NCBI GenBank assembly: GCA_022749755.1
Contig: CM040442.1
Coordinates: forward strand, 11,010,457 to 11,074,456
Length of the DNA: 64,000 bases
From: Azadirachta indica
Taxonomy: Eukaryota; Streptophyta; Magnoliopsida; Sapindales; Meliaceae
Reading direction: 5' to 3'
Positions 35,113 through 47,100 of this stretch are shown here, piece by piece. The notes under the pieces were generated by a model. That model saw only the letters and a list, made by a program, of their open reading frames with translations. It searched no databases and was not told the origin of the DNA. Position numbers and translations under genes: made by a program. The stretch's first letter is position 1. Each line of letters begins with the position of its first letter.

Positions 35113-37209
35113 CATTGCTCTATATAATAATTTTCTTTTTATAAGAAAATTTTATCACCAATTAATTGCACTAAAAGTTATTCATTATCACATAAATATA
35201 GGATTACTTCATACTCATTTTTATCTTAATGTCTGTTTTCTAGTTTAAAGTGTAAATATGTTTAGTTTTAGTCGTTGAGATGTTCTGAATTTTTTTTTTC
35301 AACTTAACACTAAAAACATACTATTTTTGTATGAGTAAAATAAGTTTAAAATTTTAATAAATTTGAAATTTGAATAAATTTTAATTTTAATAAACTAAAT
35401 ATATTTACAAATTTTATTTATTTTTTAATATTTAAAGTCTATCTTAATTGTTTATAAGGGTAGGTAGGTATAGAATTGATAATAAAAAATAACTATCTTA
35501 TCCAAAATAATTTAAATCTATTCAGATTGCGGATAAGAAAACAAACAAACTCTGAAAGTAAGACAAAAGTTTTAATCCATTAATGCAACTCAAATAAATG
35601 GTAGAAAGAGACTAATAAGTTGATAGCGTTAAATGTTTTTGTTTTGTTAAAATGTTAACCATTTATTTATATAATATGCATTATATATATATATATATTC
35701 TCTCCACAAGCCAATTTAAATAAAAATTAATAATTTTTTTGATTTCTTTTTTCAGGGTTTTGGAATTAGCTTGAATAATCTGCTAATAAATCATCAAAAT
35801 ATAATATCTCGAATTGAAAGAATATTGGGAGATAAGGAATCAGCTTCAATATGCTATTGAAAGGGCACCAACGATTACATTAGCAATTACTTTTTGCCTC
35901 AGTTCTATCCGACAAGTCGTTCATTCACTCCAGAGCAATATGCTATTGCTCTTATTCAACAATATTCTCAGCAATTAAAGGTCTTTTCTTCTTTCCTTCA
36001 CAATTCATTTTAATGTTTAATCGAATTTCATAATTTTATAAATTTTAATAAAAAATTTGAATTTTAATACCAATTTTTTTTCTTTTAAATTTGTTTAAAA
36101 AATAACTTCTAATCCATGTACAACATATATCGGGTAAAAGACATCGTAAGATTTAGTTTATTAGATTTATTAGTTCTGTTGATTTCAAAAATTTCATTAA
36201 CATCTCAATTTTATAAGCCTATTGCATTTATTTAGATGAAAATTTATACAATTACTATTATATTTATTTGCCATTATACAGTTACTATCACTATATTATG
36301 TAAATGCACCATATTACATTGTTTTTCTTTTCATTCAATTGAAAATCTGTAATTAACGAATTGAGATATTTTGAAGTCACTAAAACTTATTAGTCTGATA
36401 CACCAATCTCAAAGATTAAAATATTTTTACTCTCTTATATATAACTCAAATTTTATCATTTTTATTATTAGAATTCTAAATACACTAAAATCTATCTTGA
36501 TAAAAGCATGATAAGATTTTATTCTATTTTTATTTAACATCCTAGTATTTTTTTGTTTTCTACCTTTTCTACTTTCGGGTCTAATGAGAGGATCCATTTC
36601 TTTTATTGGTTAATTTTCTAGGCTTTATATAACTACGGAGCAAGGAAGATAGCCCTATTCGGATTGACTCCTCTTGGTTGTACACCAGGCAATATAGCAA
36701 TCTTTGGCACAAATGGTTCTCCATCTGTAGACTTCTTTAACACAGAGTCCAATTATTCAAGACCAGGCTCATACCACTTGTAGATGAACTCAATAACAAT
36801 TTCCAGGATGCCAAATTTATCTATGTCAATTCTTATGACATGATGTCTTTCATACCATCTGGTACAAAAATTAACTTCTTCTAGCGAGATTTGAATCTGA
36901 AACCTTTTGTGTATGTATGTACTTAGGTTAAGGAGTACATTGTATCTGACTAACGTTTACATTGGATTTCAGTATTAATTTAGAGTTACCAACATGCCGT
37001 GTTGTGAAGTCGAGGGAAATAATGGATTGTCAATATGTATTCCTTTTCTAGTTCCATGTGAGAACAGGGGTGAGCACTTATGGTGGGATGCAACACATTC
37101 AAGTGAGGCTGTTAATGTGTTACTAGCAGGAAGATCATATAGTGCAAAATTTCCTTCTGATACTTATCCTATTGATATTGGTCGCTTAGCTCGGCTTCAA
37201 AAATATTGA
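33726..37209 (+). pseudogene. GDSL esterase/lipase pseudogene (left copy)
   Basis: Five exons match the right copy: 33726-33969, 34917-35041, 35756-35980, 36622-36861, 36973-37209. Lesions are: exon 1 donor changed from GT to GC (33970-33971); exon 3 is 21 bases shorter and has an in-frame TGA at the deletion, just before the GTND block; a one-base deletion in exon 4 near 36742; and four extra bases at the start of exon 5 giving TAG. The family's GDSL motif reads RASL here, so the conserved Gly of block I is also lost. The signal peptide, the DxxH block (WWDATH) and the C-terminal tail persist, and the last codons are extended by two residues relative to the right copy. A working enzyme is not expected. 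Confidence 0.9.
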
Positions 37210-37300
37210 AGATGATTTTGTGAAACTCTTGTGGCATCTATATGTAATTTCTCTTTCATTTTCTGGTTTGCATAAAAAGTAAATAGAAATCTATGGGAAA

Positions 37301-37530
37301 ATGATTCAATAGTCGACATCCAATAACGAGGTTGTTAGTGAGCTGATTCGGTAAGCTGGAAATCAATTTTTGTGAAGTTGGAGGTAGGTAGTTAAGGTTA
37401 TTACAAGGAATCTTAGAAGTAACTACACATGTATAACAACTTAAAGTGAGAAGCATAACATATATGATGTTTGTATTTTTTCTGATCGTTTTATAGAAGC
37501 AAGAAACCGAGAAGGCCATATTTTTTCTTC
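37301..37530. other. Boundary between the GDSL block and the copia relic
   Basis: No recognised gene. Minus-strand frames at 37256-37519 and 37537-37890 run antisense through the boundary and the LTR-like part and look like chance frames. Confidence 0.35.
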
Positions 37531-40502
37531 AATTTCCTATTCTAGGCTTGAGAAAACAGCTTGTAACCTCCATTGATGAGTAATAATAACCATAGATGAT
37601 ACTTTCATCTGTGGATGTAAGCTTTTAAAGCAGAACCACATAATCCTTGTTGTTTTGTCATTTTCTTCCTCTTTTTTTTTTTTATGCTTGTTTGAAGTCT
37701 GTAAAAGTGCTGTACTTTCTTGCATCAGTGATTTGGTGACATATCTTGGGAACATGTGTTTAATCTTGAAGAAGTAGAAGAAAACGTAACAAATTGGTAT
37801 GAAAGTTAGGTTCTTCCTAGATAAAGATGACAATTTCTTAGTTTGATATAAAGAATTAGGGGAGAGTGATTTCAATATGTGGAGAATCAAGATAAGGACA
37901 TTGCTGGTGTACCAGGTCTTGAAGATGTTTTTGAAGGTGTAAATGAGATGCCTGGTACATTAACTGAGACATACTTAGGAAGGCTCATAGTCTAATTGTT
38001 GAGTCTTGGTGAAAAGGTGCTATGAGATGTCTCCAAACAGAACAGTAGCAGAATTGCAGACAAAACTTGAGAGTTTGTATATGAAGAAGTCTCTTACCAA
38101 CAAGTTATACGGGAAGAGGAGGATTTATACACTTGCCATGGAAGAAGGAACTCTACTTGATGAACATTTAGATTTGTTAACAAGGTTATCCTTGATCTTG
38201 AAAACGTTGACATAAATATTGATGAAGAAAAGATCAAGCTTTATGTTCATTGCCATGCTCTTATGAGCATTTTGTGGACACTATGCTTTATGGTAGAAAT
38301 ACCATCTCAATGGAGGATGTAAAAGTTGCCTTGAACTCAAAGGAACTGATTAAAAGAGCAGAAAACGATAGGGAAGAAGGAGAAGGACTAAATGCAGAAA
38401 GGAAACAAAAAAGAGAAACCCAAAACAAAAATTTTGGGTAGATCAAAGTCAAACAAAGAAGAGAAAGTTTCTTTTGTCACAAAAAAGAGATTATATAAAG
38501 AAATACCCAGAGATGAAAAACAAGGGAAGCAAGGACAGAATGAAGATGCAATAGTAGCTTCAGATCACTCAGATGATGGCTATATAAGTGTAGACCTTTT
38601 AATTGCTTCTAGAGATCAAATTGAAGGTGGTTGGATCTTAAACTCTGTATGCTCTTTTCACATGAGTCTTGGCAGAATTTTTTTCACTTCTTTCACTCAT
38701 ATTAAGGGTGGCAAAGTCTTAATGGTCAATAACGTGGCATGTAAAGTTGCTATAATTTGTAGCATTAAGATCAAGATATTTGACTAATCTCAAGAGAAAT
38801 CTTATTTCTCTTGGGATGCTTGATAAATCAAGATGCTGCTTCAAGGCAGAAAAAATGAGTTCTAGAAATTTCAAAGGGTTCCTTAGGGACTATGAAAGGA
38901 GAAAGAGAGAACGGTTTGTGCATACAAAATAATCCATCATCTGGAAGTGCAGCAGTTTCTACTGAAACCGAAGATGACAAACCATGTTGTGGCATCTTAG
39001 ATTAGCTCATATAAGTAAAAAAGGATTAAAAGAACTTAGTAAACAAGGGTTGCTCAGCAAGGATAAATAGGTTCACTTGAGTTCTTGAAAGATTGTGTAC
39101 TTGGTAGGTCTTGCAGAATTAAATTCAAACCTGCAACACGTAGAAGCAAGCAAACTCTTGATTACATTCATATTGATATATGAGGGCCAGCACAGACATC
39201 CTCATTATCGGGGCCTAGATACTTCCTTTCTGTTATTGATGATTACGCAAGGAAAGTATGGGTTCAGGTGTTAAGAAGTAAGTACCAGGTGTTTGATAAG
39301 TTCAAAACTTGGAAATCTCTCATTAAAAATCAAACTAGAAAGAAGTTCAAGAGAGTTAGGACAGATAATGGGGTTAAAGTTTTGCAATAAAAAATTTTAT
39401 GAATTGTGCAGAAACAATGGGATAGCAAGACATAAACAGTGAGGCATAAATCTCAGCAGAATGGCTTGGCAGAAAGAATGAAAAGAACTTTGATGGAAAG
39501 AGTGAAATGCATGTTGCTTCATGCTAAGCTACCTAAGCAGTTGTGGGCAGACGCTGTGATTACTGCAGCATATATCATAAACAGAAGTCCTTCTGTTGCT
39601 TTAGGTTCTAAAACACGAGAGGAGATGTTGTCAAACGCAACACTAGATCTCAACAATTTAATAATTTTTGGACCAACGGAACGCCAGAGGAGATGTTGTC
39701 CTGCCTATGCACATGCTAAATTAGAGAAGCTTGAACCAGGAGCAATCAAGGGAGTATTCATTTCGTTAATTGTCCTGAAGCTACAAGATTTGGTGTTCGA
39801 AAGAAGGACCTACTAAGTGTATAATTAGCGGGATGTTACTTTCAATGAGAAGGCTATCTTGAAACTAGAAACTGAACTGAAAGCAGAAACAAGTTCCACC
39901 TTTAGATGGAGTTCTGTTTGAGGTCGAGACATCTAATGGAAGTTCTCAACATGAAAAATCTCTTGAATGACAAGATGAAGATGAGTCTGATGTACAATCT
40001 GACTTGCAAAGACTATCAATTGACCAGAGATAGACAAAGAAGAAAAATTAGACCCCCTACTAAGTATGGCTATGCTAGTTTGATTTCATATGTTCTAGTT
40101 ATGTCTGAGACCTTAATGAGTATGAACTTAGCACTTACGAGGAAGCAATTCTCAGTAAACACAAAGAAAAATGGATTACAGCTATGGAAAATGAAATGGC
40201 TGCTTTCCATGAAAACAAAACGTGGGAACTTATTGATAGACCAAAAAATAGGAAGATTGTTGGCTGTAAATGGATTTTTAGAATTAAAGAAGGCTTATTA
40301 AATGTGAACCGCCAAGATTTAAGGCATGACTTGTAGCAAAGGGGTTTACTCAAACTGAAGGTGGATTTACTAGTGTCTTCTCACCTGTGGTTAAACATTG
40401 TCAATAATGATTCTATTAGCAATTGTTGCTATAAAGAACCTTGAGTTGGATCAGTTAGAGTAAATACAACTTTTCTACATAAAGAACTTGAAGAGGAGAT
40501 CT

Positions 40503-40906
40503 TGACGCAGGCGGGATAGCGGGTGGGATAAAAACACCTTGTCAAAATGCCGAATCTCGTTCGGTTTGGTTATTTAATGCAGTGAGTTAGATAAACGTTC
40601 TAATAGACGTAACTTTCTAATAGACAGAATTAGACATCGTTCTAACCCTAACGACTCAAAATATAAGTGTTAAAATAACAATCCCATGAGAAACAAAAAC
40701 AAAGGGAAATATTTTATTGAATAAAAGATTGTTCCAAAATAATAACATAGGCTTTATATATAGAAAAAATCTAACATCACACGTCAACTCAAATAAGAAA
40801 AAGAACTCTTAGTTAAATAAAAAAAACTAATAATTAAATAAAAAATTAAATTGATAAGAATAAAAAATTTCTTAAACTAATTAAATTCTAAAATTGTCCT
40901 ACATCA
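40503..40906 (-). repeat. 3' LTR of the nested gag-only element
   Basis: 404 bp, with plus-strand ends TGACGCAGG and CCTACATCA. It pairs with 42048-42422. The terminal nucleotides keep TG/CA here, while the other LTR shows decay at the same positions. Confidence 0.85.
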
Positions 40907-40924
40907 AATTCCCACTCTCTTAAA
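40907..40924 (-). other. Polypurine tract of the nested element
   Basis: On the minus strand AAGAGAGTGGGAATT directly precedes the LTR start TGATGTAGG, the expected place for plus-strand priming. This fixes the element's orientation. Confidence 0.75.
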
Positions 40925-41134
40925 GAAAACTCGTCGTCAAGTTTTGTCTAGTGGATGAAATTTGTAGATCAACGTTAAATCATCTTGTGACTTAAAATAG
41001 TGGCTCTTCTTTTGAAAATACTCAAATTTTATTTTTTTCTTACACTTGTGTGTGGCCCCTTAGAAAAATAAGTATTTGTAATAATAAATTATTTTCAAAT
41101 TTCTCATAACTTTTATCAAGTCTCGCTCAATATA

Positions 41135-41683
41135 CTAATCAATTAAATTTGTTTTTGCAATCAAATCTTTTTCAAGGACAACCATTATTTCTTGGATATG
41201 AGTAAGTAGAAATATGTCAATAGTAAATGGGTCTTCAACTTGAATTTTTTGTACAAACTCAATTTTTAAATTAAGATCATATAAGACCACTTTTTGTGCA
41301 ATTTCTAACACGTTTTCAATTTTCTTTTGAAACTCATATTCAGACACTATCTTATAGCCAACTTTAACCATGTTATCAGATGTCTTGTAAGTTACATTGT
41401 CAACAACATCTCTAAAAACTCTATCAAAGTCAAACTTTCATTGCACTTCAATTTCTTTGACTAAAAAAATAGTATATTGTAATGTATGAATAGTATATGA
41501 CGGCATTTGATTTCTTACATCGGTATCGAGCCCTTCCAAAAATCTCTCAATTAAAAGCTCTTTACTTTTATAAAAAAATAAATGTCCATAAAAATTCTCA
41601 AACTCCATATAATAAGAATGAATAAACCTCATACCTTGATGTGTCAAATAATAATCAAGAGAAATAAACCATGATCTCATCAA
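41135..41683 (-). pseudogene. Gag-like remnant of the nested LTR element
   Basis: Two minus-strand pieces are open: 41438-41683, with 'ERFLEGLDTDVRNQMPSY' and 'VKEIEVQ', which resembles the stretch of plant Ty3/gypsy gag proteins between the capsid-like helices and the knuckle, and 41135-41371, which is charged and helical. The first begins 'MMRSWFISLDYYL'. They are separated by stops or a frameshift. No zinc knuckle or polymerase motif was found, so the assignment to Ty3/gypsy is tentative. Confidence 0.5.
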
Positions 41684-42033
41684 TCACTTCATCTGATCTC
41701 ATGAGCGAACTTTGTCTTCTTAGCTTGCAAGTCGTGACATTTATAATATATTCTACCAATATGATGCACTTCCTTTCAACAGAAAACAAGTAACAAATTG
41801 TGCTCGTTTTTCTCTAGGTATCTTCTCAACTTTAAAAGAATTTTTCAATATCTACCAACCAAAACAAAAATAATCTTGGACTATATTTTCCATCAAATAA
41901 CAACGCATCATGCCTAATATAGTAGATCATGATTTTAATTTTTTTTTTTTTGAAGTTTTTTGGGTGAAATGATATATTTATGGGTGTGGTTATGTTTAGT
42001 GGTTCAGGAAAGTTGTGTTTGGTACAGAGGTAA

Positions 42034-42045
42034 GCTCTGATACCA
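42034..42045 (-). other. Primer-binding site (initiator tRNA-Met) of the nested element
   Basis: The minus strand reads TGGTATCAGAGC two bases after the end of the 5' LTR. This is the standard plant primer-binding site complementary to the 3' end of initiator tRNA-Met. Confidence 0.92.
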
Positions 42046-42047
42046 AC

Positions 42048-42422
42048 TAATATAGGCGAGATAGTAGGTGAGATAAAAATACTTTGTCGAACGTTAAATC
42101 TTGTTCGATTTTTTGATGCAATAAATTAGATAAACGTTTTAACGGATGAGATTAGATGTCGTTCTAACCCTGACGATTCGAAACACGAGTGTTAAGATAA
42201 CAATTCCATGAGAGACAAAATCAAAGGGAAATATTTTATTAAATAAAAGATTATTCCAAAACAATAACATAGGCTCTCTATATACAGTAGAGAAAATCCA
42301 ACATTTCAAATAAGGAAAAGAATTCTTAGTTAAATAAGAAAACTAATAATTAAATAATAAATTAAATTGTTAAGAATAAAAAACTTCCTAAATTAATTAA
42401 ATTATAAAATTATCCTACATTA
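42048..42422 (-). repeat. 5' LTR of the nested gag-only element
   Basis: 375 bp, with plus-strand ends TAATATAGG and CCTACATTA. Relative to the partner LTR the terminal TGACGC has become TAATAT, consistent with C-to-T and G-to-A decay at methylated sites. Confidence 0.85.
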
Positions 42423-42900
42423 GATCTTGATGGGCCAACAAAGGTTTTATAGCACTTGGAGTAAATGAGAAGGTGTGTTTGTTGAGAAACTAAATATATG
42501 GCTTGAAACAATCACCCAGCCAATGTTACAAAAGGTTTGACATGTCCCTGACAAAGAATGGTTTTTGTAGAAGCAACTATGATAGTTCTGTTTACTTCAA
42601 AATTCTCTCAGAAGATGTTTGATTGTATTTACTCTTATATGTTGATGATATGTTGGTAGCCTGCAAAGATAAAGTAGAAATTGTAAAGTTTAAGGCACTG
42701 TTAATATTTGAATTTGAGACTAAAGACATGAGAAGTGCCAAGAAGGTCCTTGGTATACAAATTATTTGGAATAGAAGTAAGAGTACACTTGTTCTCTCAC
42801 AATATGATAATATTCAGAAGTTGATTCAGAAGTTTGGAATTTTCTTAAACTTGAGAGGGTTATCAGCAATTTCCTATTACATAATTATGGTTTGATCTAA

Positions 42901-43179
42901 GACTTCTGAGTAAGATATTAAGGATGTGATTGTAATTGAAGTTTTATTTTTGTTAATTAATTTGTCATTAAATAAAAATCATTAACTTGTTTATTCATGG
43001 AAGAGATTTGAGTTTTCACAATTGCTTTGAGGTAAGTATTTCTTAAATTAAGGACAAATTTTGTCCAAATGAGGAAAAAAACTTTTATAGGCACCGCTGG
43101 AATTATAATAATCTTGACCTAGAACTTTCAATAAATTTTTGACCTAAGTATGATAGAATGTACATATAATTGTGTAACA
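42901..43179. other. Spacer between copia relic and right GDSL block
   Basis: No coding sequence; a 3' LTR of the copia element would be expected here but is not recognisable. Confidence 0.4.
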
Positions 43180-44018
43180 TTTGAAAACTGAAATAAAATA
43201 AAAATTATTAAATATAAATAAAATAAATAATAAACATTGCCAATCAAATAAAATATATTTTATTAAATAATTCACTATTAATTATACTTAGAAATTAGGA
43301 AATAATATAATTTAAAATAACATAACTTAATTTTCAATTTCACCTTCTTCGGAGTTGAATTTTTCAAGAATATCGTGTTAAAATAATACTTCCAACTCAG
43401 GGGCTAAATGCATACAGCCGTAAAAATTCTTTCTTAATTGTAATAAAATCAACTTTAATTTTTTTCAATATCATTGATGATTTATTAAACTAATTATAAA
43501 TTTAAATATCTAAAAAATGTCAAATTTAATCACAATTAAAATTCCCATATTATTTTCTTGTGACCTTATCATAAGTTCATCAATTAAAAAGATAGATAAA
43601 TAATAAATAAATAAATAAAAGAAAAGAAGAAATAAAGCAGACATGAATTCAATTAATTTTCTGCTTTAAAGTTGGCTGCATCCATAAAGCACAGCCATCC
43701 ATTAGCTGGAATTTCTGTTACAATATCTCAGATTTTCAATATTCAATCGCTTATTAAATCATTTCTGTAACCACAACTTTTGGATTTTTCCTTTCTTCCA
43801 GTTAAATATTGCTAACAATAAGTCAACTTATTAGGTCATTTATTGAAATCTTCACTTAAAATAATAAATAAATTCAACCCACAACTACATTTCCAATATA
43901 CAATTCTTCAACAATAATAATTCAGTATTCTGTGTAGAATAAATATTATTTTTTAGTTATGGATGTGAATATAATTAATAAAAATCATCTTCCATCAAGT
44001 TCCATACTTCTTTTCATG

Positions 44019-44025
44019 TATAAAA
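44019..44025 (+). promoter_or_regulatory. TATA box of the intact GDSL gene
   Basis: TATAAAA about 150 bases before the ATG at 44172, conserved in the left copy at 33576-33582. Confidence 0.55.
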
Positions 44026-44171
44026 CAATTTCATTATTATCATTTCGCATTATTATCAATCCCACTGCAATTTTTCCTTATTCGAGAAACTTCATTATAT
44101 CAGAGGAATTCAAATTTGATAAATCTTCTTATACTTTGTATATTATTTTTACTCTTATTTTCTTTCTGCAA

Positions 44172-47100
44172 ATGGCAAGGAGGCCTAGATTACAAGATAT
44201 ATTAGTATTACTATTCGTATTGAATTTGTTCCCTTTGATAATTGGAGTAGAAAAAGTTCCATGTTACTTCATTTTTGGAGCTTCATTATATGATAATGGA
44301 AACAATAATTTCCTTCCTACTCTTTCCAGAGCAAATTTTCCTCCTTATGGGATTGATTTTCCTTCTGGCCAAACAGGAAGGTTTTCCAATGGTCGAAATA
44401 TGGCTGATATTATAGGTATATATTCTTCTTCTTCTTCTTTTTCTTCTTCATTTCTCCATACATGTTATGGTTCATGTATATATCGATAGCAGATTCTTTT
44501 CTTTTCTCTTGAAGTTAGAAGTAAAAATAGGATTTTGTAATGACATAAACTATCCAAACTTTTTGAATCTTTTCACTGATGTTAAGATTTATTTCTTGTA
44601 ATATTATTATTTATTGATTACCAATAACTAGTATGTATTTGCTCCGGTAAAAATTTACATTAGCGTTGAATTTTAGTCCATAAAATCACTGAGTTTGTAT
44701 GAAATTTTTCTCGGAATATTTATTATTTTGTAGAATTTTCAGTTCAACTCAAAATAAATTCCTATTCTATTCAATCCAATCAGACTCATAAATTATATAA
44801 TTATATATATATATATATCTCTTCTACACAACATTGTTTGTTTACTTCTTTCCTATTAATATGTTCTATGAATATATGAATTTTTAGTTGATTTTAGTTT
44901 GATCTGGACTAGGACATTAACTTCGAAAAAAAGACAAGGTTGAATTTAATTTAACAATGATATGTTTTTACTTTACAAAATTTGATATGAGATTATCAAG
45001 TAAAAGATGATCTGATCGATTTTAATTAGATCCGATCTAGTATAGTATGTTAACTTTGAAAAATCAATGAAGATGAATTTAATTTAATAATAGTTTTTTT
45101 CTTTCACTATATAAAATTGGACAACTAAAAGATAAACACAAAAACTACCACAATTTTACAAATTGCAAAGTTGTTAAGAAGCAGTAATAGTTTGACGTAG
45201 TATATAATTTATCTGAGAGTTTTACGTATGATAACAATAATTTATTTGCTAAAATTCACATGCTATCAGCCATTAAATACATCAGACAGTTTAAGAGCAA
45301 CTAATCTTAATTTAATTTAAATATTTAACAATAATTTAAATGTTCAAACCAGATAATACGTACATATGTATATATATTATATTCTAAATGCATAATTGAA
45401 ATCTTGTTGTTGCAGCTGAACTCTTAGGGTTTGACAAATCAATTCCATCTTTTGCAACTGCAATTGGTCAGGACATTCTCAAAGGCGTAAATTATGCCTC
45501 TGGAAGTGCTGGAATTCGTGATGAAACTGGACAACATCTAGTAAATAAAAAAATATTCATACCCTTTTTGATATTACATACTTGCATGTAGAGTATATAT
45601 ATTTTTTAATAAAATAAATCTTATCACTAATTAATTGCAATAATAGTTATTCATTGACTCATAAATATAGGCTTATTTCATATCTAAGTTGGTATTTTAC
45701 TTTGTATTTCAATATGGGTAGTAAATATTTTAATTTAAATTTTTATCTCAATGTCTGTTTGTTTTCTAGTATGAAGTTATTTTTTTTTCTTTTTTTTTTT
45801 TTTAACTTAACACTAAAAGGGTAGTAATTATATATGAATAAAATAAGTTAAAATTTATGACTTATGATGAAATATAAAATTAGTATATATATTTAATTAT
45901 ATAATGAAACAAAATACCCTTATAAATTTTATTTATTTCTAAAATATAGTCTAGTTTAATTGTTTATGAGGATATGACAGATAAAATTACTAGCTTTTAG
46001 ATATTATATATCCAAACTTCATAAATAAAAAATAAATATATATTATTTAAAATAATTTAGAATTATTCAGATATTAGATAAAAAATAAACAAATCCTAAA
46101 TGTAAGACAAAATTTTTAATCCATTAATTCAACTTAAATCAGTGGTAGAAAGAGACTAATAAGTTGATAGCTTTAAATGTTAATCTTTGTCTTAAAATGT
46201 TAACCACTTATTTATATAATATGCAAATATATATATATTCTTATTAAATTCTACAAGTCAATTAAATGAAAATTAATTTTTTTATTTTTTTTGCAGGGTG
46301 CTCGAATTAGCTTGAATAATCAGCTAATAAATCATCAAAACATAATATTTCGGATTGAGATAATATTGGGAGATAATGAATCGGCTTCAAAATATTTGAG
46401 GAAATGCATTTATACAGTTGGAATGGGCACCAATGATTACATTAGCAATTACCTTTTGCCTCAGTTTTATCCGACAAGTCGTTTATTTACCCCAGAGCAA
46501 TATGCTATTGTTCTCATTCAACAATATTCTCAGCAATTAAAGGTCCCTTCTTCTTTCCTTTAATTTATAATTAATTAATTTCTACAAAAATCAAGAATAA
46601 GAATAAAACAATGCAGCCTTGTAATTTTTTAGTCAAAATCCTTTTCTTCACTATTTTAATATTTAGCAAAATTTCGTAATTTTATAAATTTTAATAAACA
46701 ATTCAAATTTTAGTAACAAATTAATTTTCTTTTCAAATTTGTACAGGGTAATAGATATTTTTTAGATCTTAAAGTTTGATTTATTATAATTATTAGTTTT
46801 TGTTGTTTCAAAAACACCTTTAAACACCCAAATTTTGTAAGCTAGTGGCATGTATTTAGATAAAAGTCGATACAATTATTATTATTTAATTTGCTAAAAT
46901 ACCTGTTATTGTCACTATTATACATACAGACGCAACTTGCTATTTTATTTTTCCTCTTGACATCTAAGCAAATGTCTGTAATTAACGAACTAAAATATTT
47001 TGGAGTATGTTTGAAGTTAGTAGAACTTTTATTCTAATGGAACAATTTTAAGAATTAAAATTCTTTTACTCATATATAACTCAAATTTTTTCATTTTTTT

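Larger units (their letters stand above)
31255..37300 (+). repeat. Left copy of the duplicated GDSL block
   Basis: Collinear with about 43180-47930. Similarity starts some 2.4 kb upstream of the left ATG (1 kb in the right copy, which lacks the 31463-32449 insertion) and continues about 90 bases past the stop codons. It includes the promoter, all five exons and most introns. The copies have since acquired different insertions. Confidence 0.8.
40503..42422 (-). mobile_element. Gag-only LTR retrotransposon (1920 bp) nested in the copia relic
   Basis: Two direct LTRs (40503-40906 and 42048-42422) enclose about 1.14 kb. Read on the minus strand, the LTR starts TGATGTAGG and ends CCTGCGTCA, forming a short inverted repeat. 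The flanking 5-bp duplication is perfect (gatct at 40498-40502 and 42423-42427) and interrupts the host reverse transcriptase codons for 'EEEIL/MGQQ'. A primer-binding site complementary to initiator tRNA-Met and a polypurine tract are both present. The only protein remnants are gag-like minus-strand pieces, with no protease, reverse transcriptase or integrase, so it moved with proteins supplied in trans. Confidence 0.88.
37550..42900 (+). mobile_element. Decayed Ty1/copia retrotransposon between the GDSL copies
   Basis: The order of parts is copia-like. A 5' LTR-like tail ('gatgtaagcttttaaagcagaac', 'acataatccttgttgtt') lies near 37610-37660. Gag is at 37940-38440 ('ESLYMKKSLTNKLY', '[13 protein letters not shown]'), followed by a ruined zinc knuckle near 38470, protease ('WILNSVCSFHM', Asp lost) near 38630, and integrase from 38990 to about 39830 ('LWHLRLAHISKKG', 'RHKSQQNGLAERMKRT'). 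Reverse transcriptase runs from 40130 ('KWIFRIKEG') and resumes after the nested element to YVDD near 42640. RNase H and a 3' LTR are absent. Frameshifts and stops occur throughout. Similarity ends near 42880. Confidence 0.85.

Noticed and set aside
37537..37890. 117-codon minus-strand open frame
   Set aside because: It lies antisense to the LTR-like part of the copia relic and shows no protein-like motif; a chance frame.
43959..44171. Upstream extension of the GDSL reading frame to an ATG at 43959
   Set aside because: The stretch precedes or spans the TATA box, is not conserved as coding sequence in the left copy, and would bury the signal peptide.
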